Positions 17,806-27,782 are shown, numbered from the stretch's first letter. The stretch is DNA of 64,000 nucleotides from Rickettsiella endosymbiont of Xylota segnis (GCF_964019545.1 NZ_OZ026451.1:434001-498000), one strand, 5' to 3'. Notes: generated by a model not told the origin, from the sequence alone. Made by a program: numbers and translations.

Positions 17806-18378
17806 ATGGCTAAAAATGCTAAAAACCCTGCATTCATCATTTTGGATCGAGATGGTGTGATTAATTTTGAATCCAAGGATTATATTAAGACTCCTGAAGA
17901 GTGGTTACCTATACCTGGTAGTTTACAGGCCATCGCCTTACTCACCAAGGCGGGCTATACCATCGCCGTGGCGACTAATCAATCAGGTGTCGGTCGTGGC
18001 TTTTATACCGAGGCAGATTTAGCCCTTATCCATCAAAAAATGCTGAATAGTATAAAAGCAAAAGGGGGTACGGTGGATAAGGTTTTTTATTGCCCCCATC
18101 TCCCTGACGATCATTGTAGCTGCCGTAAACCCGGTATCGGCTTATTCGAACAAATTGCCGACTATTATCAACTGGATTTAAGAGGGATTATAGCTATTGG
18201 CGATTCTCTACGTGATATCAAAGCAGCACTGAAAGTGGGTTGCGAGCCTATCTTGGTGTTAACGGGCAATGGTGAACAAACGCTACTAAATAACCGCGAA
18301 TTAACCGATGAGATCCCGGTTTTTCCAGATTTGTTAAGCGCTGTGCAAAAATTATTACAGGAAGAGCAGCATGGCTAA
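17806..18378 (+). CDS. gmhB: D-glycero-beta-D-manno-heptose 1,7-bisphosphate 7-phosphatase
   Basis: A 190-residue HAD-superfamily phosphatase (E. coli: 191) acting in ADP-heptose synthesis for the LPS inner core. Motif I is ILDRDGVINFES. The zinc site is the loop CPHLPDDHCSCRKPGIGL with three Cys and one His, which separates GmhB from histidinol phosphatases. Motif IV is IGDSLRDIKAA. An AAGGA ribosome-binding site precedes the ATG by 7 bases. It overlaps radA by 8 bases. Confidence 0.93.
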   Translation: MAKNAKNPAFIILDRDGVINFESKDYIKTPEEWLPIPGSLQAIALLTKAGYTIAVATNQSGVGRGFYTEADLALIHQKMLNSIKAKGGTVDKVFYCPHLPDDHCSCRKPGIGLFEQIADYYQLDLRGIIAIGDSLRDIKAALKVGCEPILVLTGNGEQTLLNNRELTDEIPVFPDLLSAVQKLLQEEQHG

Positions 18379-19762
18379 ACCAAAACGCATTTATACCTGT
18401 CAGTCCTGCGGTGGACAGTTTCTCCAATGGTCTGGCCAATGTGGTGAGTGCCAGGCTTGGAATAGTTTAGTAGAAGATAATGCATCGCGTTCATCGCATA
18501 CGCTTCCACGTGTGAATGGTTATGCAGCCGTCGATGCCAAAATCACCGATTTAAATAGCATACGATTTAGTGAAATAGAGCGATTTTCTTCCAGGATTAA
18601 AGAATTGGATAGGGTGCTAGGCGGAGGGATAGTCCCAGGTTCGGTGATACTGATGGGTGGTGACCCAGGTATCGGAAAGTCTACCTTATTGTTACAAAGT
18701 CTTTGTCAATTGAGTGAGCACCATTCCGTGCTTTACATTACGGGTGAAGAATCACTTCAGCAGGTGGCTTTACGTGCGCAACGTTTAGAATTACCTCAAA
18801 AGAAAATTCGTCTGCTGACTGAAACTCGAGTTGAAAGTATTTTAACGCATGCCTTACAAGAGAAACCGCAAGTTTTAGTCATTGATTCGATACAAACCAT
18901 GCATACCGATTTAATTCAATCTGCTCCGGGTGCAGTAGGCCAAGTGCGAGAAAGCGCTATGCAATTGACTCGTTTGGCTAAGCAAACAGGAATTGCTTTG
19001 TTTTTAGTGGGACATGTGACTAAGGATGGTGCACTCGCAGGCCCTAGGGTTTTAGAGCATATGGTGGATACTGTTTTGTATTTTGAAGGCGAAGCAGATA
19101 GTCGACATCGATTGATACGATCAGTTAAAAATCGTTTTGGTGCGGTGAATGAATTAGGCGTTTTTGCTATGACCGAGAAAGGTTTGCGTGAAGTTAGCAA
19201 TCCATCAGCGATGTTATTGTCGCGATCCGGCTTAGCGGTTTCAGGTAGTTTAGTGACAGCCACCTGGCAGGGTAGTCGTCCTTTATTGGTCGAAGTACAA
19301 GCTTTAGTGGATAATAGTCACTTAGGTAATCCCCGCCGAGTAACTGTTGGTTTAGAAAGTAATCGTTTAGCCATGTTATTAGCGGTATTGCATCGACATG
19401 CCGGGATTATGACTTATGATCAAGATGTTTTTATTAATGTGGTGGGTGGTGTGCGTTTATTAGAAACCAGCGCGGATTTACCGGTTTTATTAGCTGTGCT
19501 ATCGAGTTTACGTGATAAACCTTTTCCAGAAGATTGTTTAGTATTTGGCGAGGTGGGTTTATCCGGTGAAATCCGTCCGGTGCCGAATGGTCAAGAACGT
19601 TTACGCGATGCCGCTAAACATGGCTTTAAATCGGCAATTATTCCCAAAGCTAATATGAGTAAACAAACTATTAATGGTATGACGGTTTTTCCGGTTGCAC
19701 AATTAACAGAAGCTCTGGATATAGCGCGACAAATCGCTAGAGTAGAAACGATAAAAGATTAA
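18371..19762 (+). CDS. radA: DNA repair and branch-migration protein RadA
   Basis: A 463-residue RadA/Sms. It has an N-terminal C4 zinc finger (CQSCGGQFLQWSGQCGEC), Walker A (GGDPGIGKSTLL), the RadA-specific KNRFG motif (SVKNRFGAVNE), and a C-terminal Lon-protease-like domain lacking a protease active site. RadA is a hexameric DNA motor that extends recombination intermediates. It is coupled to gmhB by an 8-base overlap, and its stop is 7 bases from the end of the convergent glycosyltransferase. Confidence 0.95.
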   Translation: MAKPKRIYTCQSCGGQFLQWSGQCGECQAWNSLVEDNASRSSHTLPRVNGYAAVDAKITDLNSIRFSEIERFSSRIKELDRVLGGGIVPGSVILMGGDPGIGKSTLLLQSLCQLSEHHSVLYITGEESLQQVALRAQRLELPQKKIRLLTETRVESILTHALQEKPQVLVIDSIQTMHTDLIQSAPGAVGQVRESAMQLTRLAKQTGIALFLVGHVTKDGALAGPRVLEHMVDTVLYFEGEADSRHRLIRSVKNRFGAVNELGVFAMTEKGLREVSNPSAMLLSRSGLAVSGSLVTATWQGSRPLLVEVQALVDNSHLGNPRRVTVGLESNRLAMLLAVLHRHAGIMTYDQDVFINVVGGVRLLETSADLPVLLAVLSSLRDKPFPEDCLVFGEVGLSGEIRPVPNGQERLRDAAKHGFKSAIIPKANMSKQTINGMTVFPVAQLTEALDIARQIARVETIKD

Positions 19763-19769
19763 TGATTTT

Positions 19770-21005
19770 TTAAATACTTTTATTATTATTTATTGATTTG
19801 AGATGAGTTAATAATTCTTCAGCTTGTTTTTCGCGACTAAAATTTTTTGCAAATTTGAAAGCTTTAGCACCATGATCTAGAAGCTCCTGTTTATTAGTGG
19901 ATAAGCTTAAAAGAAGATGTTCTAGGTTTTTTTTATCACTACTATTCATATACCAACCACTATCGGATTGCGATAAAAATTTTCGAGCTTCACCATCAGG
20001 CCCATACAACAATATGGGTATACCCATAGCCATCGCTTCAATTATTTTTGAAGGTAAAACCATTTTGTTGATTTCAATAGATGCGAGTGGAATGATGGCT
20101 AAATCAACCAAGGACCAATATTCTGGAATGATCTCGCCAGCGAAGGGGCCGCAGATATTAATATTATTTAAATGTTGATTTAAAATTTGCTGTTCTAATG
20201 TTTTACGTTTTGGACCATCTCCCACCATGAGAAAATGTATGTGAGAATAAGCATTTTTCTTAAATGATTTAGCTAGAGCAAAAATATTTTGGTAATTATA
20301 AAAAATTCCAAAAGTTCCAATATAACCTATTACAAATTTGCCTGATAAATTATATTCGTCAAGCAAAATGGAATTTTTTTTTCGCGGATAAAACTGTTTA
20401 CTAGCTCCAGAAATAGAAGTTACAATTTTTTTATCTGGTATGCCTAAATTATTTAAATAGCTCCTATAATTCTCGGATAAAATAATAATGGAGTTTGCTT
20501 GCTGGTACATCCAATATTCAATTTTCTTAAGTAATTTGTAAATCCAATTTTTATTAATGAGTCCACTTGCCACAACAGCATCTGGCCAAAGATCACATAC
20601 GATCATTACAAAAGCTGATTTTTTTTTAATGGATAGCAAACAAGCGGAAAGGGCGCAAAAAAATTGTGGCGTAACACCAATAATGACATCAGGTTTTGGT
20701 TGGAATAAGCCACAAAAGAAAGAAGATAAAGCAAACGAAATAAAATCTAAAGTTCTTTTAATGACTCCACAATTAGCAGACATATATGTCTTAATACGAA
20801 TAAGCTTAACTTTGTTAAAAATTTCTTTTGTATACCATCTATTTTTATAACCATCAAAGACTTTACCTCTGGGAAAATTGGGATGACAGGTAATGATAGA
20901 AACATCATCACCATGATCGGCCCATATCTCGGCAAGCTCAGAAAAAATTCGAGCGTTCGCATTCATTTCCGGGGGATAATTGTCCGTAAGCATTAAGAGA
21001 CGCAT
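19770..21005 (-). CDS. WbuB-like GT4 family glycosyltransferase
   Basis: A 411-residue GT-B glycosyltransferase. The N terminus LLMLTDNYPPEMNANARIF and CHPNFPRGKVFDGY are typical of the WbuB/colanic-acid group of GT4 enzymes. The nucleotide-sugar domain contains FVIGYIGTFG and MVGDGPKRKTLE, then VLPSKIIEAMAMGIPILLYG, where the GT4 acidic E-x7-E motif lies. It probably adds a sugar to a lipid-linked LPS or surface polysaccharide intermediate at the inner face of the inner membrane. It is second in a two-gene unit, 8 bases after the next gene. Sugar specificity cannot be read from sequence. Confidence 0.8.
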   Translation of the reverse strand: MRLLMLTDNYPPEMNANARIFSELAEIWADHGDDVSIITCHPNFPRGKVFDGYKNRWYTKEIFNKVKLIRIKTYMSANCGVIKRTLDFISFALSSFFCGLFQPKPDVIIGVTPQFFCALSACLLSIKKKSAFVMIVCDLWPDAVVASGLINKNWIYKLLKKIEYWMYQQANSIIILSENYRSYLNNLGIPDKKIVTSISGASKQFYPRKKNSILLDEYNLSGKFVIGYIGTFGIFYNYQNIFALAKSFKKNAYSHIHFLMVGDGPKRKTLEQQILNQHLNNINICGPFAGEIIPEYWSLVDLAIIPLASIEINKMVLPSKIIEAMAMGIPILLYGPDGEARKFLSQSDSGWYMNSSDKKNLEHLLLSLSTNKQELLDHGAKAFKFAKNFSREKQAEELLTHLKSINNNKSI

Positions 21006-21013
21006 GGTATTTA

Positions 21014-22474
21014 TTAATTTTGTATGGAATTTTCAGGTATATTTTTGGCAGAGCTTAGTTTATTTTTTAATAGACTACGAGCGATAGTTTGTAACTTGAT
21101 AGGTAGCTTTAAATAAAATCGGTAAGAATAAAATAAAACGAAGTTTTTTATATAGATTAGTTTTTTAGTGGGTTGAATTGCTTGCTGAAAATTTTTTTGT
21201 ATTATTTCAATGGGGTAATTATGAAGAATCGAAGCTAAATATCGAGGTATTCTTTCTTGCTGGTAGCGTGGATCATTAAAAATTTTACTAATACTAACTA
21301 ATAAACTGTTGTCATTAACCCAACAACTATATTTTATTTTCATAAAGTGAACAGAAATTTCAGCAATAATATCGTTAATAAAAGAAATATTATCGCTAAC
21401 TGCAAAATCTTTTATATTAAAAAGAGAATCTACATAAGATTGAAAATTATTATTTAATGCTATTTTAGGTTGTAATTCTTTTCTGAGTTGATAAGGTTCA
21501 GGTTGTTTAATGCAAGATTCTAGTTGCATTAAAAATTGATTTTTTTCAATATTAGGTATCCCTCCCTTTCCGCCATAATTGGAAAAAGACGCTTTATTGA
21601 AAAGAGGGATATCAATAAGACCTTTTACGCCATCATAGCCAGCTAAAATAGTGGGTTTGTTTTGACTGAGACCCTCTAAAACGACTCGATATACACCGGC
21701 GATGAAATAAAAATCTTTTACAGCATTAGGTATACAGGTGGAAACTCCCTTTAATTGAACGTTATCTATATTTTCTTTTTTAATAAATTTTTTTAATTTA
21801 GATTTATAAGGCCCCTCTCCAAATATAGCAATTTTAAATTTGGACCCACTCATTTTTTTTAATAAGTACGTAATAGAATCGTATTTATCAATAGCTAATC
21901 TAGAAACAATTGCTATTGAATAGGGATCTTTACAGGACTGATTTTCTGAAAAAGTGAAATAACATATTCTATTTCTTTCGATAAAATAGCGATTATGGTA
22001 AATAAAAGGTTTAGTTAATTCTAATATCTCTTCAGACACTAATTCTATAAAATCAGCAACATTCAATGCAATTTGAAAAAGTAATCTATGCGTCCATCCA
22101 TAATAATTTTCTAGATTTAGAGCTCCATGCAGAACTATTCCACAACGAACCCCGCATTTTTTCGCCGCTAAAGTTGTAGAAGGTATAGATAGATGAGGAT
22201 GAACAATGACGAGATCTATTTGATTGTCACGTATTATTGAAGCTATACCATTAATTTCATTTTCAAGATCATTGCCACGTACATAGGGATGAAAGTAATC
22301 TTGGTGAAAGATTTTTTTTAATCCTTTAGGAAGGAATTTTTTTTTGTAGTTTAGGCCTGTAAGAAGAAAAACTTCCATGCCTGCAGCGATCATTTGATTA
22401 CAATGACCTTGTAATCTTGTTTCTATACCGCCCACTATAAAGTTTTGACTGACGATTAAAATGCGTCTTTTCAT
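21014..22474 (-). CDS. Glycosyltransferase, GT-B fold, with C-terminal extension
   Basis: A 486-residue protein starting with RRILIVSQNFIVGGIETRLQGH, the GGIE-type donor/acceptor loop of GT4-like enzymes. Around residue 200 it has KIAIFGEGPYKSKLKKF (GEGP motif), followed by YRVVLEGLSQNKPTILAGYDG in place of the usual E-x7-E segment. The last about 160 residues are extra and helical, with no recognised domain. It is the first gene of a two-gene unit with the WbuB-like enzyme and is probably involved in LPS or capsule. Low GC suggests accessory origin. Confidence 0.75.
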   Translation of the reverse strand: MKRRILIVSQNFIVGGIETRLQGHCNQMIAAGMEVFLLTGLNYKKKFLPKGLKKIFHQDYFHPYVRGNDLENEINGIASIIRDNQIDLVIVHPHLSIPSTTLAAKKCGVRCGIVLHGALNLENYYGWTHRLLFQIALNVADFIELVSEEILELTKPFIYHNRYFIERNRICYFTFSENQSCKDPYSIAIVSRLAIDKYDSITYLLKKMSGSKFKIAIFGEGPYKSKLKKFIKKENIDNVQLKGVSTCIPNAVKDFYFIAGVYRVVLEGLSQNKPTILAGYDGVKGLIDIPLFNKASFSNYGGKGGIPNIEKNQFLMQLESCIKQPEPYQLRKELQPKIALNNNFQSYVDSLFNIKDFAVSDNISFINDIIAEISVHFMKIKYSCWVNDNSLLVSISKIFNDPRYQQERIPRYLASILHNYPIEIIQKNFQQAIQPTKKLIYIKNFVLFYSYRFYLKLPIKLQTIARSLLKNKLSSAKNIPENSIQN

Positions 22475-22554
22475 TTTAGTTATTATTTTAAAGCTTATTT
22501 TCTAATTGAATGCTTTATGTGAATGGAAATATTCCCATTGACTAGGTAATTTTT

Positions 22555-22631
22555 TGGTGGCTATGGGTGGGCTCGAACCACCGACCCCAGCATTATGAAT
22601 GCTGTGCTCTAACCAACTGAGCTACATAGCC
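22555..22631 (-). tRNA. tRNA-Met (CAT), elongator
   Basis: The minus strand folds into a full cloverleaf. The acceptor arm is GGCTATG, the D-arm contains AGCTCAGTTGGTTAGAGC, the anticodon loop TTCATAA gives CAT, the T-loop is GGTTCGAGCCC, and an encoded CCA lies at 22555-22557. The 5' GGCTA start and D-arm closely match the E. coli elongator tRNA-Met. A CAT tRNA could instead be tRNA-Ile2 read by lysidine, but the overall match favours Met. Confidence 0.92.
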
Positions 22632-22850
22632 TAAACTTCTTCAACCTGTATCGACTTTGTTTATGCTCCTTTCTGCACTACGTAATCCTGCTTCGCTTGA
22701 AAGCCGGCTCTGCGCATCCTGCTTCGGGCGTTCGCAAGGAAAAAGCGTTGCTTTTTCTTTTCTTGCTCACTTAACTGAGCAACATAGTCAAAGGTGGCCT
22801 ATTGTGCTAAAGCAGCACTGAATCTGTCAAGCAATAAACCTAGAAAAAAC
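22632..22850. other. GC-richer intergenic stretch upstream of tRNA-Met
   Basis: The 219 bases between tRNA-Met and the lapC-like gene contain repeated CCTGCTTCG words (about 22691 and 22719), a short hairpin (AAAAGC/GCTTTT, about 22742-22757), and weak terminal inverted similarity (GACTTTGTTTATGCTC near 22652 against GAGCAACATAGTC near 22782). No ORF. It looks like a degraded intergenic repeat rather than a gene. Confidence 0.3.
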
Positions 22851-24722
22851 TTATTTTTTATCTTTAGAGTAATACCGTTGAGTTAAGCCTAAGGCGGCTA
22901 AGGCATTTTTCTTTGGTAATGCTTCATTAGGCAACATCTTAGCTTGGAGGTTTTGGATTTGATAATAACCTGAAGGGAAAATGGTGATAATTTCTTTACC
23001 ATTCACCAGACCTAAATTGGTATAACTATGAATTAATAAAAAAGCAGGCGCTTTTTTATTAAACAATGATTGGCCAATACTGTAGTCAGTTGTGGGATTT
23101 TGCAAACCAAATATTCGGCTGATTAAAGTGGGTATTACGTCGTAATGACTAGTCATATGTTTAACTAACTGCGGTTTTTGGTCTGGCCAATGAATAATCA
23201 AAGGGACTTGAGTTTGGTAACGAGTAAAATTACTGGCATGTCCCCAATAACCTTGATGATTATCATTGAACTCATTACCATGGTCGGCAGTAATAAGAAC
23301 TAAAGTATTATCTAATAAATGTCGTTTTTTAAGTAAGGTTAGATCTTTACCCACTAGTTTATCGATGTAATATAAGGCATTTTTATAACGGTTAAAGGTG
23401 GGGGTTGGATTAGTATGGTTAGTATAAGTTAAGCGATCACAGACCGCTATGCTGGGTTGAAAAATATGTATTGGACTTTCACCAATGCAGAAACTATGAG
23501 CGGCATCGTAAAATACAAAACTAAAAAATGGCGAAGGGGTTTCTGTTATAAATTGCTTAAATTCTTTTGTAATTTGTTTGTCTCTATCGTAAGGGGTATA
23601 CCCAATTGTTGAGGTTTTTAAATTTTTTACTCTCGCAAATACATTCAAATTAAAAGGGGGCGCGCGTAGCGAAGCGCTAGCGAAAATGCCCATATGGTAA
23701 TTTGCAGCGAGCAACTTATCCATAAATAATGGACTTTTATGTTGGTTAATAGTGGCTGACCAATAAGTAGCCGGTAAACTATAAAACAAAGAAAATAGGC
23801 CGGGCTGAGTTCCATTTCCGCCGCTGAAATGCTGTTGAAACTGCCAACTTTGTTGAGCAAAGCGATAAATATTCGGTGTATTGGCAGCGCTCAACATATC
23901 AAAACGCCAGCTATCTATCAGAATAAAAACGATATTAATCGGTTTTTTATGTGACGTGTAAACTAAAGGATGCAGAGGATAGTTAAGCTTTTGATTAGCG
24001 TGATTAATTTCTACAAAATCTGAACGATAAAGACTCTCTAATTCTGGCAATGCTTGCTTGCCAGGTAATAATTTGGCTAAAACTTCATAGTAAAGGGGTA
24101 GGGTATAAGCTTGCTGATTAAGTGCTAATGCCGTGGAACTTTTGATTAAGATGGCTAGCATATAGTAAGAAAATAAAAGACAAGCTAGCATTGCAACAGG
24201 GTAATGTAAGACGTAAGTTTTATGACGTAATTTTTTCCATATGAGTAGGGCTAGGCCTATTTCTAAAACAAATAAAAGGCCAGATAATATTCCTATCGAT
24301 AACCACTCTAGCCAAGAAAGATCAAATACTTCGTTGGCTTCCCCGCCCGTCAATAATTTCCAAATAACGCCATTTAAATGAAAGTGGTATTGTCCAAACA
24401 CAAACGTGTCTACACTAAGTAGATAAGCGATTAAGAAACCTATAATGACCGAAACAGCAAGTATGAGTTTTTTTCTAGGATAAAGAATGACGAGAAGAAT
24501 GGGGATAATAGCAGCAACACAAGCAAATAAACTGAGTTGACCCAAAAAAGCACTGAATAAAAACAAGCACGCCAGTAGCTGATTAGCCAGGGACGAAACC
24601 GATAAATGAAAGGGGATAATAATGGCAAGATAATGTAAGCCAATCCCCCAAAATAATAAGGTATTCCCAATAAAAAACCAAAATATCCAATTAAAATAAA
24701 TTTTTTTTGTTGTTAAGGACAT
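22851..24722 (-). CDS. LapC/PbgA (YejM)-like inner membrane protein with sulfatase-fold periplasmic domain
   Basis: A 623-residue protein. The first about 210 residues hold about five membrane helices. A linker follows, then a periplasmic domain starting at PINIVFILIDSWRFDML, which is alkaline-phosphatase/sulfatase-like and includes LITADHGNEFNDN. This is the architecture of YejM/PbgA/LapC, which in enterobacteria senses LPS and controls LpxC turnover through LapB. Whether this homologue regulates LPS or acts as a lipid-modifying enzyme is not decided by sequence. It lies 63 bases after fis on the same strand. Confidence 0.8.
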   Translation of the reverse strand: MSLTTKKIYFNWIFWFFIGNTLLFWGIGLHYLAIIIPFHLSVSSLANQLLACLFLFSAFLGQLSLFACVAAIIPILLVILYPRKKLILAVSVIIGFLIAYLLSVDTFVFGQYHFHLNGVIWKLLTGGEANEVFDLSWLEWLSIGILSGLLFVLEIGLALLIWKKLRHKTYVLHYPVAMLACLLFSYYMLAILIKSSTALALNQQAYTLPLYYEVLAKLLPGKQALPELESLYRSDFVEINHANQKLNYPLHPLVYTSHKKPINIVFILIDSWRFDMLSAANTPNIYRFAQQSWQFQQHFSGGNGTQPGLFSLFYSLPATYWSATINQHKSPLFMDKLLAANYHMGIFASASLRAPPFNLNVFARVKNLKTSTIGYTPYDRDKQITKEFKQFITETPSPFFSFVFYDAAHSFCIGESPIHIFQPSIAVCDRLTYTNHTNPTPTFNRYKNALYYIDKLVGKDLTLLKKRHLLDNTLVLITADHGNEFNDNHQGYWGHASNFTRYQTQVPLIIHWPDQKPQLVKHMTSHYDVIPTLISRIFGLQNPTTDYSIGQSLFNKKAPAFLLIHSYTNLGLVNGKEIITIFPSGYYQIQNLQAKMLPNEALPKKNALAALGLTQRYYSKDKK

Positions 24723-24785
24723 TTTTTTTATTGTTGTTATTTTTTTTTATAAATGCACGAGAGGTTTATTTAGTGGTTTTTTGAT

Positions 24786-25073
24786 CTAGCAAAGGTCGCA
24801 TTGTTTTAGTTTTTTACGTAAAGTACCGCGACTGATACCTAACATTTTCGCTGCTTTGGTTTGGTTTCCGCGAGTTTGGCGTAATACCACTTCTAACATC
24901 GGTGATTCCACCTCGGCTAAAACAAGACCATAAAGATTAGAAGGTGAGTTTCCATCTAATTGCGAAAAGTAATTTTCTAAAGCCTGTTCAACATAAGTTT
25001 TTAGCGGCTGCTGAGGTGCGCCAGCGCTAGCAACCATAGGTAGAACAGGAAGTTGATCGAGTGCATTTTGCAT
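24786..25073 (-). CDS. fis: DNA-binding protein Fis
   Basis: A small nucleoid protein (95 residues from the second ATG, 97 from the first; E. coli 98). The C-terminal helix-turn-helix, RGNQTKAAKMLGISRGTLRKKL, is nearly diagnostic, and the preceding ESPMLEVVLRQT helix is typical. Fis bends DNA and adjusts rRNA and tRNA promoters and supercoiling. The start at 25073 is preferred because AAGGA lies 8 bases before it but only 2 before the ATG at 25079. It is not next to dusB as in enteric bacteria; the lapC-like gene follows it instead. Confidence 0.95.
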   Translation of the reverse strand: MQNALDQLPVLPMVASAGAPQQPLKTYVEQALENYFSQLDGNSPSNLYGLVLAEVESPMLEVVLRQTRGNQTKAAKMLGISRGTLRKKLKQCDLC

Positions 25074-25323
25074 ATACATTATCCTTTGAGACTTGACTAG
25101 GTCAGAGGAGTTTCCATGATATAGTAGCTAAGAGGTTGCGACAAGCGTCTTTTGGCGGATTTTTTGAATTTCTTAGCCACTAAGTAAGCCAAGCCCTAAT
25201 TATTCTTAAATATTTCGCACATTAATGCAGAAAAACCGCGTATTTAGGATGAACATTATGCAAAATGACGATGTAGCCTAGAAAAATTGCCTGGATAGGT
25301 CTATTTAATATATGGGGTTTGAT

Positions 25324-27015
25324 ATGCATATCTATCTTAAAGGAAGATATATTTTGTTAAATTTTACTAAGTTTTTAATAGTTTTGGTATTTGAGCTAAG
25401 CTTCGGGACAGGAATGTTGCCTGCTTATGCTAGTCAACAAGCTTTACCTGTGGATCAGGTTTTTCAAGTCTCAGTACAGCGTTTAAATAATAAAACATTG
25501 ACTGCACGTTGGACTATCAAGCCCGGTTATTATCTTTACCGAGATAAAATACACTTCCAAAGTACACCCCTACGTATAAATTCAGTGGTTTTTCCTAAAG
25601 GGATTATTAAACATAATCAATTTATTGGAAAATACGAAGTCTATCAGGGACATGTGGTGACGTTATTAAAATATATACACCCTCTTCCTGATCAAAATCT
25701 TGACATAGAAATCCACTATCAAGGTTGCGCTATAGCAGGTTTTTGTTATCCGCCTGTAGTTAAACACTTAATACTAACCCATTCTGGAATGTCTGTTAGC
25801 GGAATTAATCAAAATTCTACAGATGTAGGCCAGAATTCATTAGTAAACAATCAAGGACAAGCCATAAAAACGACTAGCGAACAAAGTAAAATCTTAAGCT
25901 TATTAGCAAGTCATAATATTTTTTGGACACTGATTAGTTTTTTTGGATTTGGTTTATTATTATCGTTGACCCCTTGTGTGTTGCCGTTGATTCCTGTGTT
26001 ATCGGCTATCATTTTAGGGCAAAAGCAATTAACGACGGTTAAAGCGTTTAGTTTATCAATAACTTATGTTCTAGCTATGGCATTTACCTACGCCGTGGCA
26101 GGAGTTTTTGCTGGTTTAGCAGGTAGTTATTTACAAGCATTCTTACAAAGTCCCTGGGTAATTATCATTGTTTGTGCTTTGTTTGTAGGCTTAGCTTTTT
26201 CGTTATTTGGTTTCTATGAGTTACGTTTACCAGCGAGTTGGCATGAAAAACTGATCCATATTACCAATCGTCAGCAGGGTGGAAATTATGTTGGTGTGGC
26301 CTTGATGGGCTGTTTGTCTACGTTAGTTATATCGCCTTGTATAACAGCCCCTTTAGTCGGTGTGTTAACTTATATTGGTAATACCGGTAATGCCATACTA
26401 GGAGGTATTGCGTTATTTGTTTTAGGTTTGGGTTCTGGCGTTCCTTTGTTAATTATTGGGACTTCAGCAGGTAAATGGTTGCCTAAATCAGGTCCTTGGA
26501 TGAATGGAATTAAAATTGTCTTAGGCATAATGATGCTGGCTATGGCGGTGTGGTTGTTGGCACGAATCATGCCTAGCAATTCCCGACCTTTTCGTCTGCT
26601 TCATCCCGATCAAGTAGTCAGCTCAGAAACAAGTAACTTTCAGACAATTAAAAGTATTTCTGATTTAAATTTAGCCTTAAAACAAGCAAAACAACAAAAT
26701 AAACCCGTACTAGTCGATTTTTATGCTAATTGGTGTATATCTTGTAAGGAAATGGAACGGTTAGTGTTTACTGCTCCACAAGTTAAGTCCCTGATGTCGC
26801 GTTTTATTTTATTAAGAGCGGATGTTACGGCCAATGATGACAAAGATAAGGCTTTAGAACGTCAATTCCATGTGATTGCACCACCGACTTTTTTATTTTT
26901 TGCGCCGAATGGACAAGAATTAACGGATTCTAGAATAATTGGACAAGAAGAAAGTCAAACCTTTGCTAGTCATTTACAAAGTGTGTTAGCTATAAATGGT
27001 ACATTCAGAATGTAA
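25324..27015 (+). CDS. dsbD: Thiol:disulfide interchange protein DsbD
   Basis: An inner-membrane electron carrier that passes reducing power from cytoplasmic thioredoxin to periplasmic DsbC/DsbE-type proteins. It has a signal peptide, then a periplasmic N-terminal domain with paired Cys (GCAIAGFCYPP). Eight membrane helices follow, containing the two redox Cys (TPCVLPLIPVLSA and ISPCITAPL). The C-terminal thioredoxin domain has NWCISCKEME. From the ATG at 25324 it has 563 residues (E. coli 565). That start is preferred over 25312 because a GGGG sits 6 bases upstream. It is divergent from fis. Confidence 0.93.
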   Translation: MHIYLKGRYILLNFTKFLIVLVFELSFGTGMLPAYASQQALPVDQVFQVSVQRLNNKTLTARWTIKPGYYLYRDKIHFQSTPLRINSVVFPKGIIKHNQFIGKYEVYQGHVVTLLKYIHPLPDQNLDIEIHYQGCAIAGFCYPPVVKHLILTHSGMSVSGINQNSTDVGQNSLVNNQGQAIKTTSEQSKILSLLASHNIFWTLISFFGFGLLLSLTPCVLPLIPVLSAIILGQKQLTTVKAFSLSITYVLAMAFTYAVAGVFAGLAGSYLQAFLQSPWVIIIVCALFVGLAFSLFGFYELRLPASWHEKLIHITNRQQGGNYVGVALMGCLSTLVISPCITAPLVGVLTYIGNTGNAILGGIALFVLGLGSGVPLLIIGTSAGKWLPKSGPWMNGIKIVLGIMMLAMAVWLLARIMPSNSRPFRLLHPDQVVSSETSNFQTIKSISDLNLALKQAKQQNKPVLVDFYANWCISCKEMERLVFTAPQVKSLMSRFILLRADVTANDDKDKALERQFHVIAPPTFLFFAPNGQELTDSRIIGQEESQTFASHLQSVLAINGTFRM

Positions 27016-27064
27016 GTGCGAATTTTTTGTAGCGCAATTTCAGGCAATAAGTGCGACCCGATTT

Positions 27065-27391
27065 TCAAGTATGCCTTAATCCAAAGTGTTGATAAAATAC
27101 TTCCTTCGGTGTTTGATAGCCCAAACATTTCATTGGCCTGGTATTAAATACATGAATACATTTATCTATCTCGGATTGTTCTAATTTATTTAAATCAGTT
27201 TGTTTGGCCAACTTTGTTGGTAGCAAACGATTAGCATTTTCTATAGCTGCTTTTTGGTAGGATTTAAAAGGTTCACAAAAATAAATAGTATTTTTCAATG
27301 ATTTAGCTTTTTCTTCATCTTTTATAAAAGATATATTGTTATCTATAGTTAATGAATCAATAACTTTTGTTGCTAATTTTGCTTTCATCAA
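27065..27391 (-). pseudogene. IS30-family transposase remnant
   Basis: A fragment covering the end of an IS30-type DDE transposase. FCEPFKSYQKAAIENANRLLP corresponds to the usual Y/F-x-PYxSWxRGxNEN region, and NTRPMKCLGYQTPKEVFY is the family's C-terminal signature. Upstream, NISYLMKAKLATK resembles the strand after the first catalytic Asp. The part expected to hold the second Asp (TxDNGxEF) has shrunk to LTIDNNISF, so the copy is internally deleted. No N-terminal half remains upstream. An inactive insertion-sequence scar. Confidence 0.75.
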
Positions 27392-27782
27392 GTAACTTAT
27401 GTTTGAATTGTGGAATTGGCGTTACGATTCTCCCTTCTAATCGCGAGCATATAACGGCTTTTACGTTGCTTAAAGTAATATGCTTGGTTTTTTGCTTTCT
27501 AAAAATAATTAAATCCCGTCCATGAATTTAAACAGCTTGAATCGGATTTTTATGGAACATAAAAGAAAATATATTAATCTTTTCTTTCAGTGAGGAATTT
27601 ATAAAAAGATTTACTTACATTTTCAATAAGCAGCTTGCAATTCAGTTTATTCTGTAAAAAATTTAGATTCATTTCTTATCCAATCATATTTTGAAAAATA
27701 TCAGATCATTTGTTTAGATATTGAACTTGTTTTTCATAATTTCAATGAAATATTAATATCGAAAATGGCAAAAAAAAAGACT
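27392..27782. other. AT-rich region without an intact gene
   Basis: About 390 bases between the IS30 scar and the PhzF remnant. No ORF, tRNA or convincing hairpin was found. A short minus-strand frame (about 27395-27480; SNVKAVICSRLEGRIVTPIPQF) has coding-like composition but no start or recognised family. Probably decayed coding sequence linked to the insertion. Confidence 0.4.

Noticed and set aside
22555..22631. tRNA-Ile2 (CAT with lysidine)
   Set aside because: Acceptor and D-arm match elongator tRNA-Met closely; cannot be fully excluded without TilS determinants.
27005..27064. Fourth copy of the dispersed repeat (AAGTGCGAATTTTTTGT)
   Set aside because: Only a short word is shared; more likely the end of the IS30 element next to dsbD.
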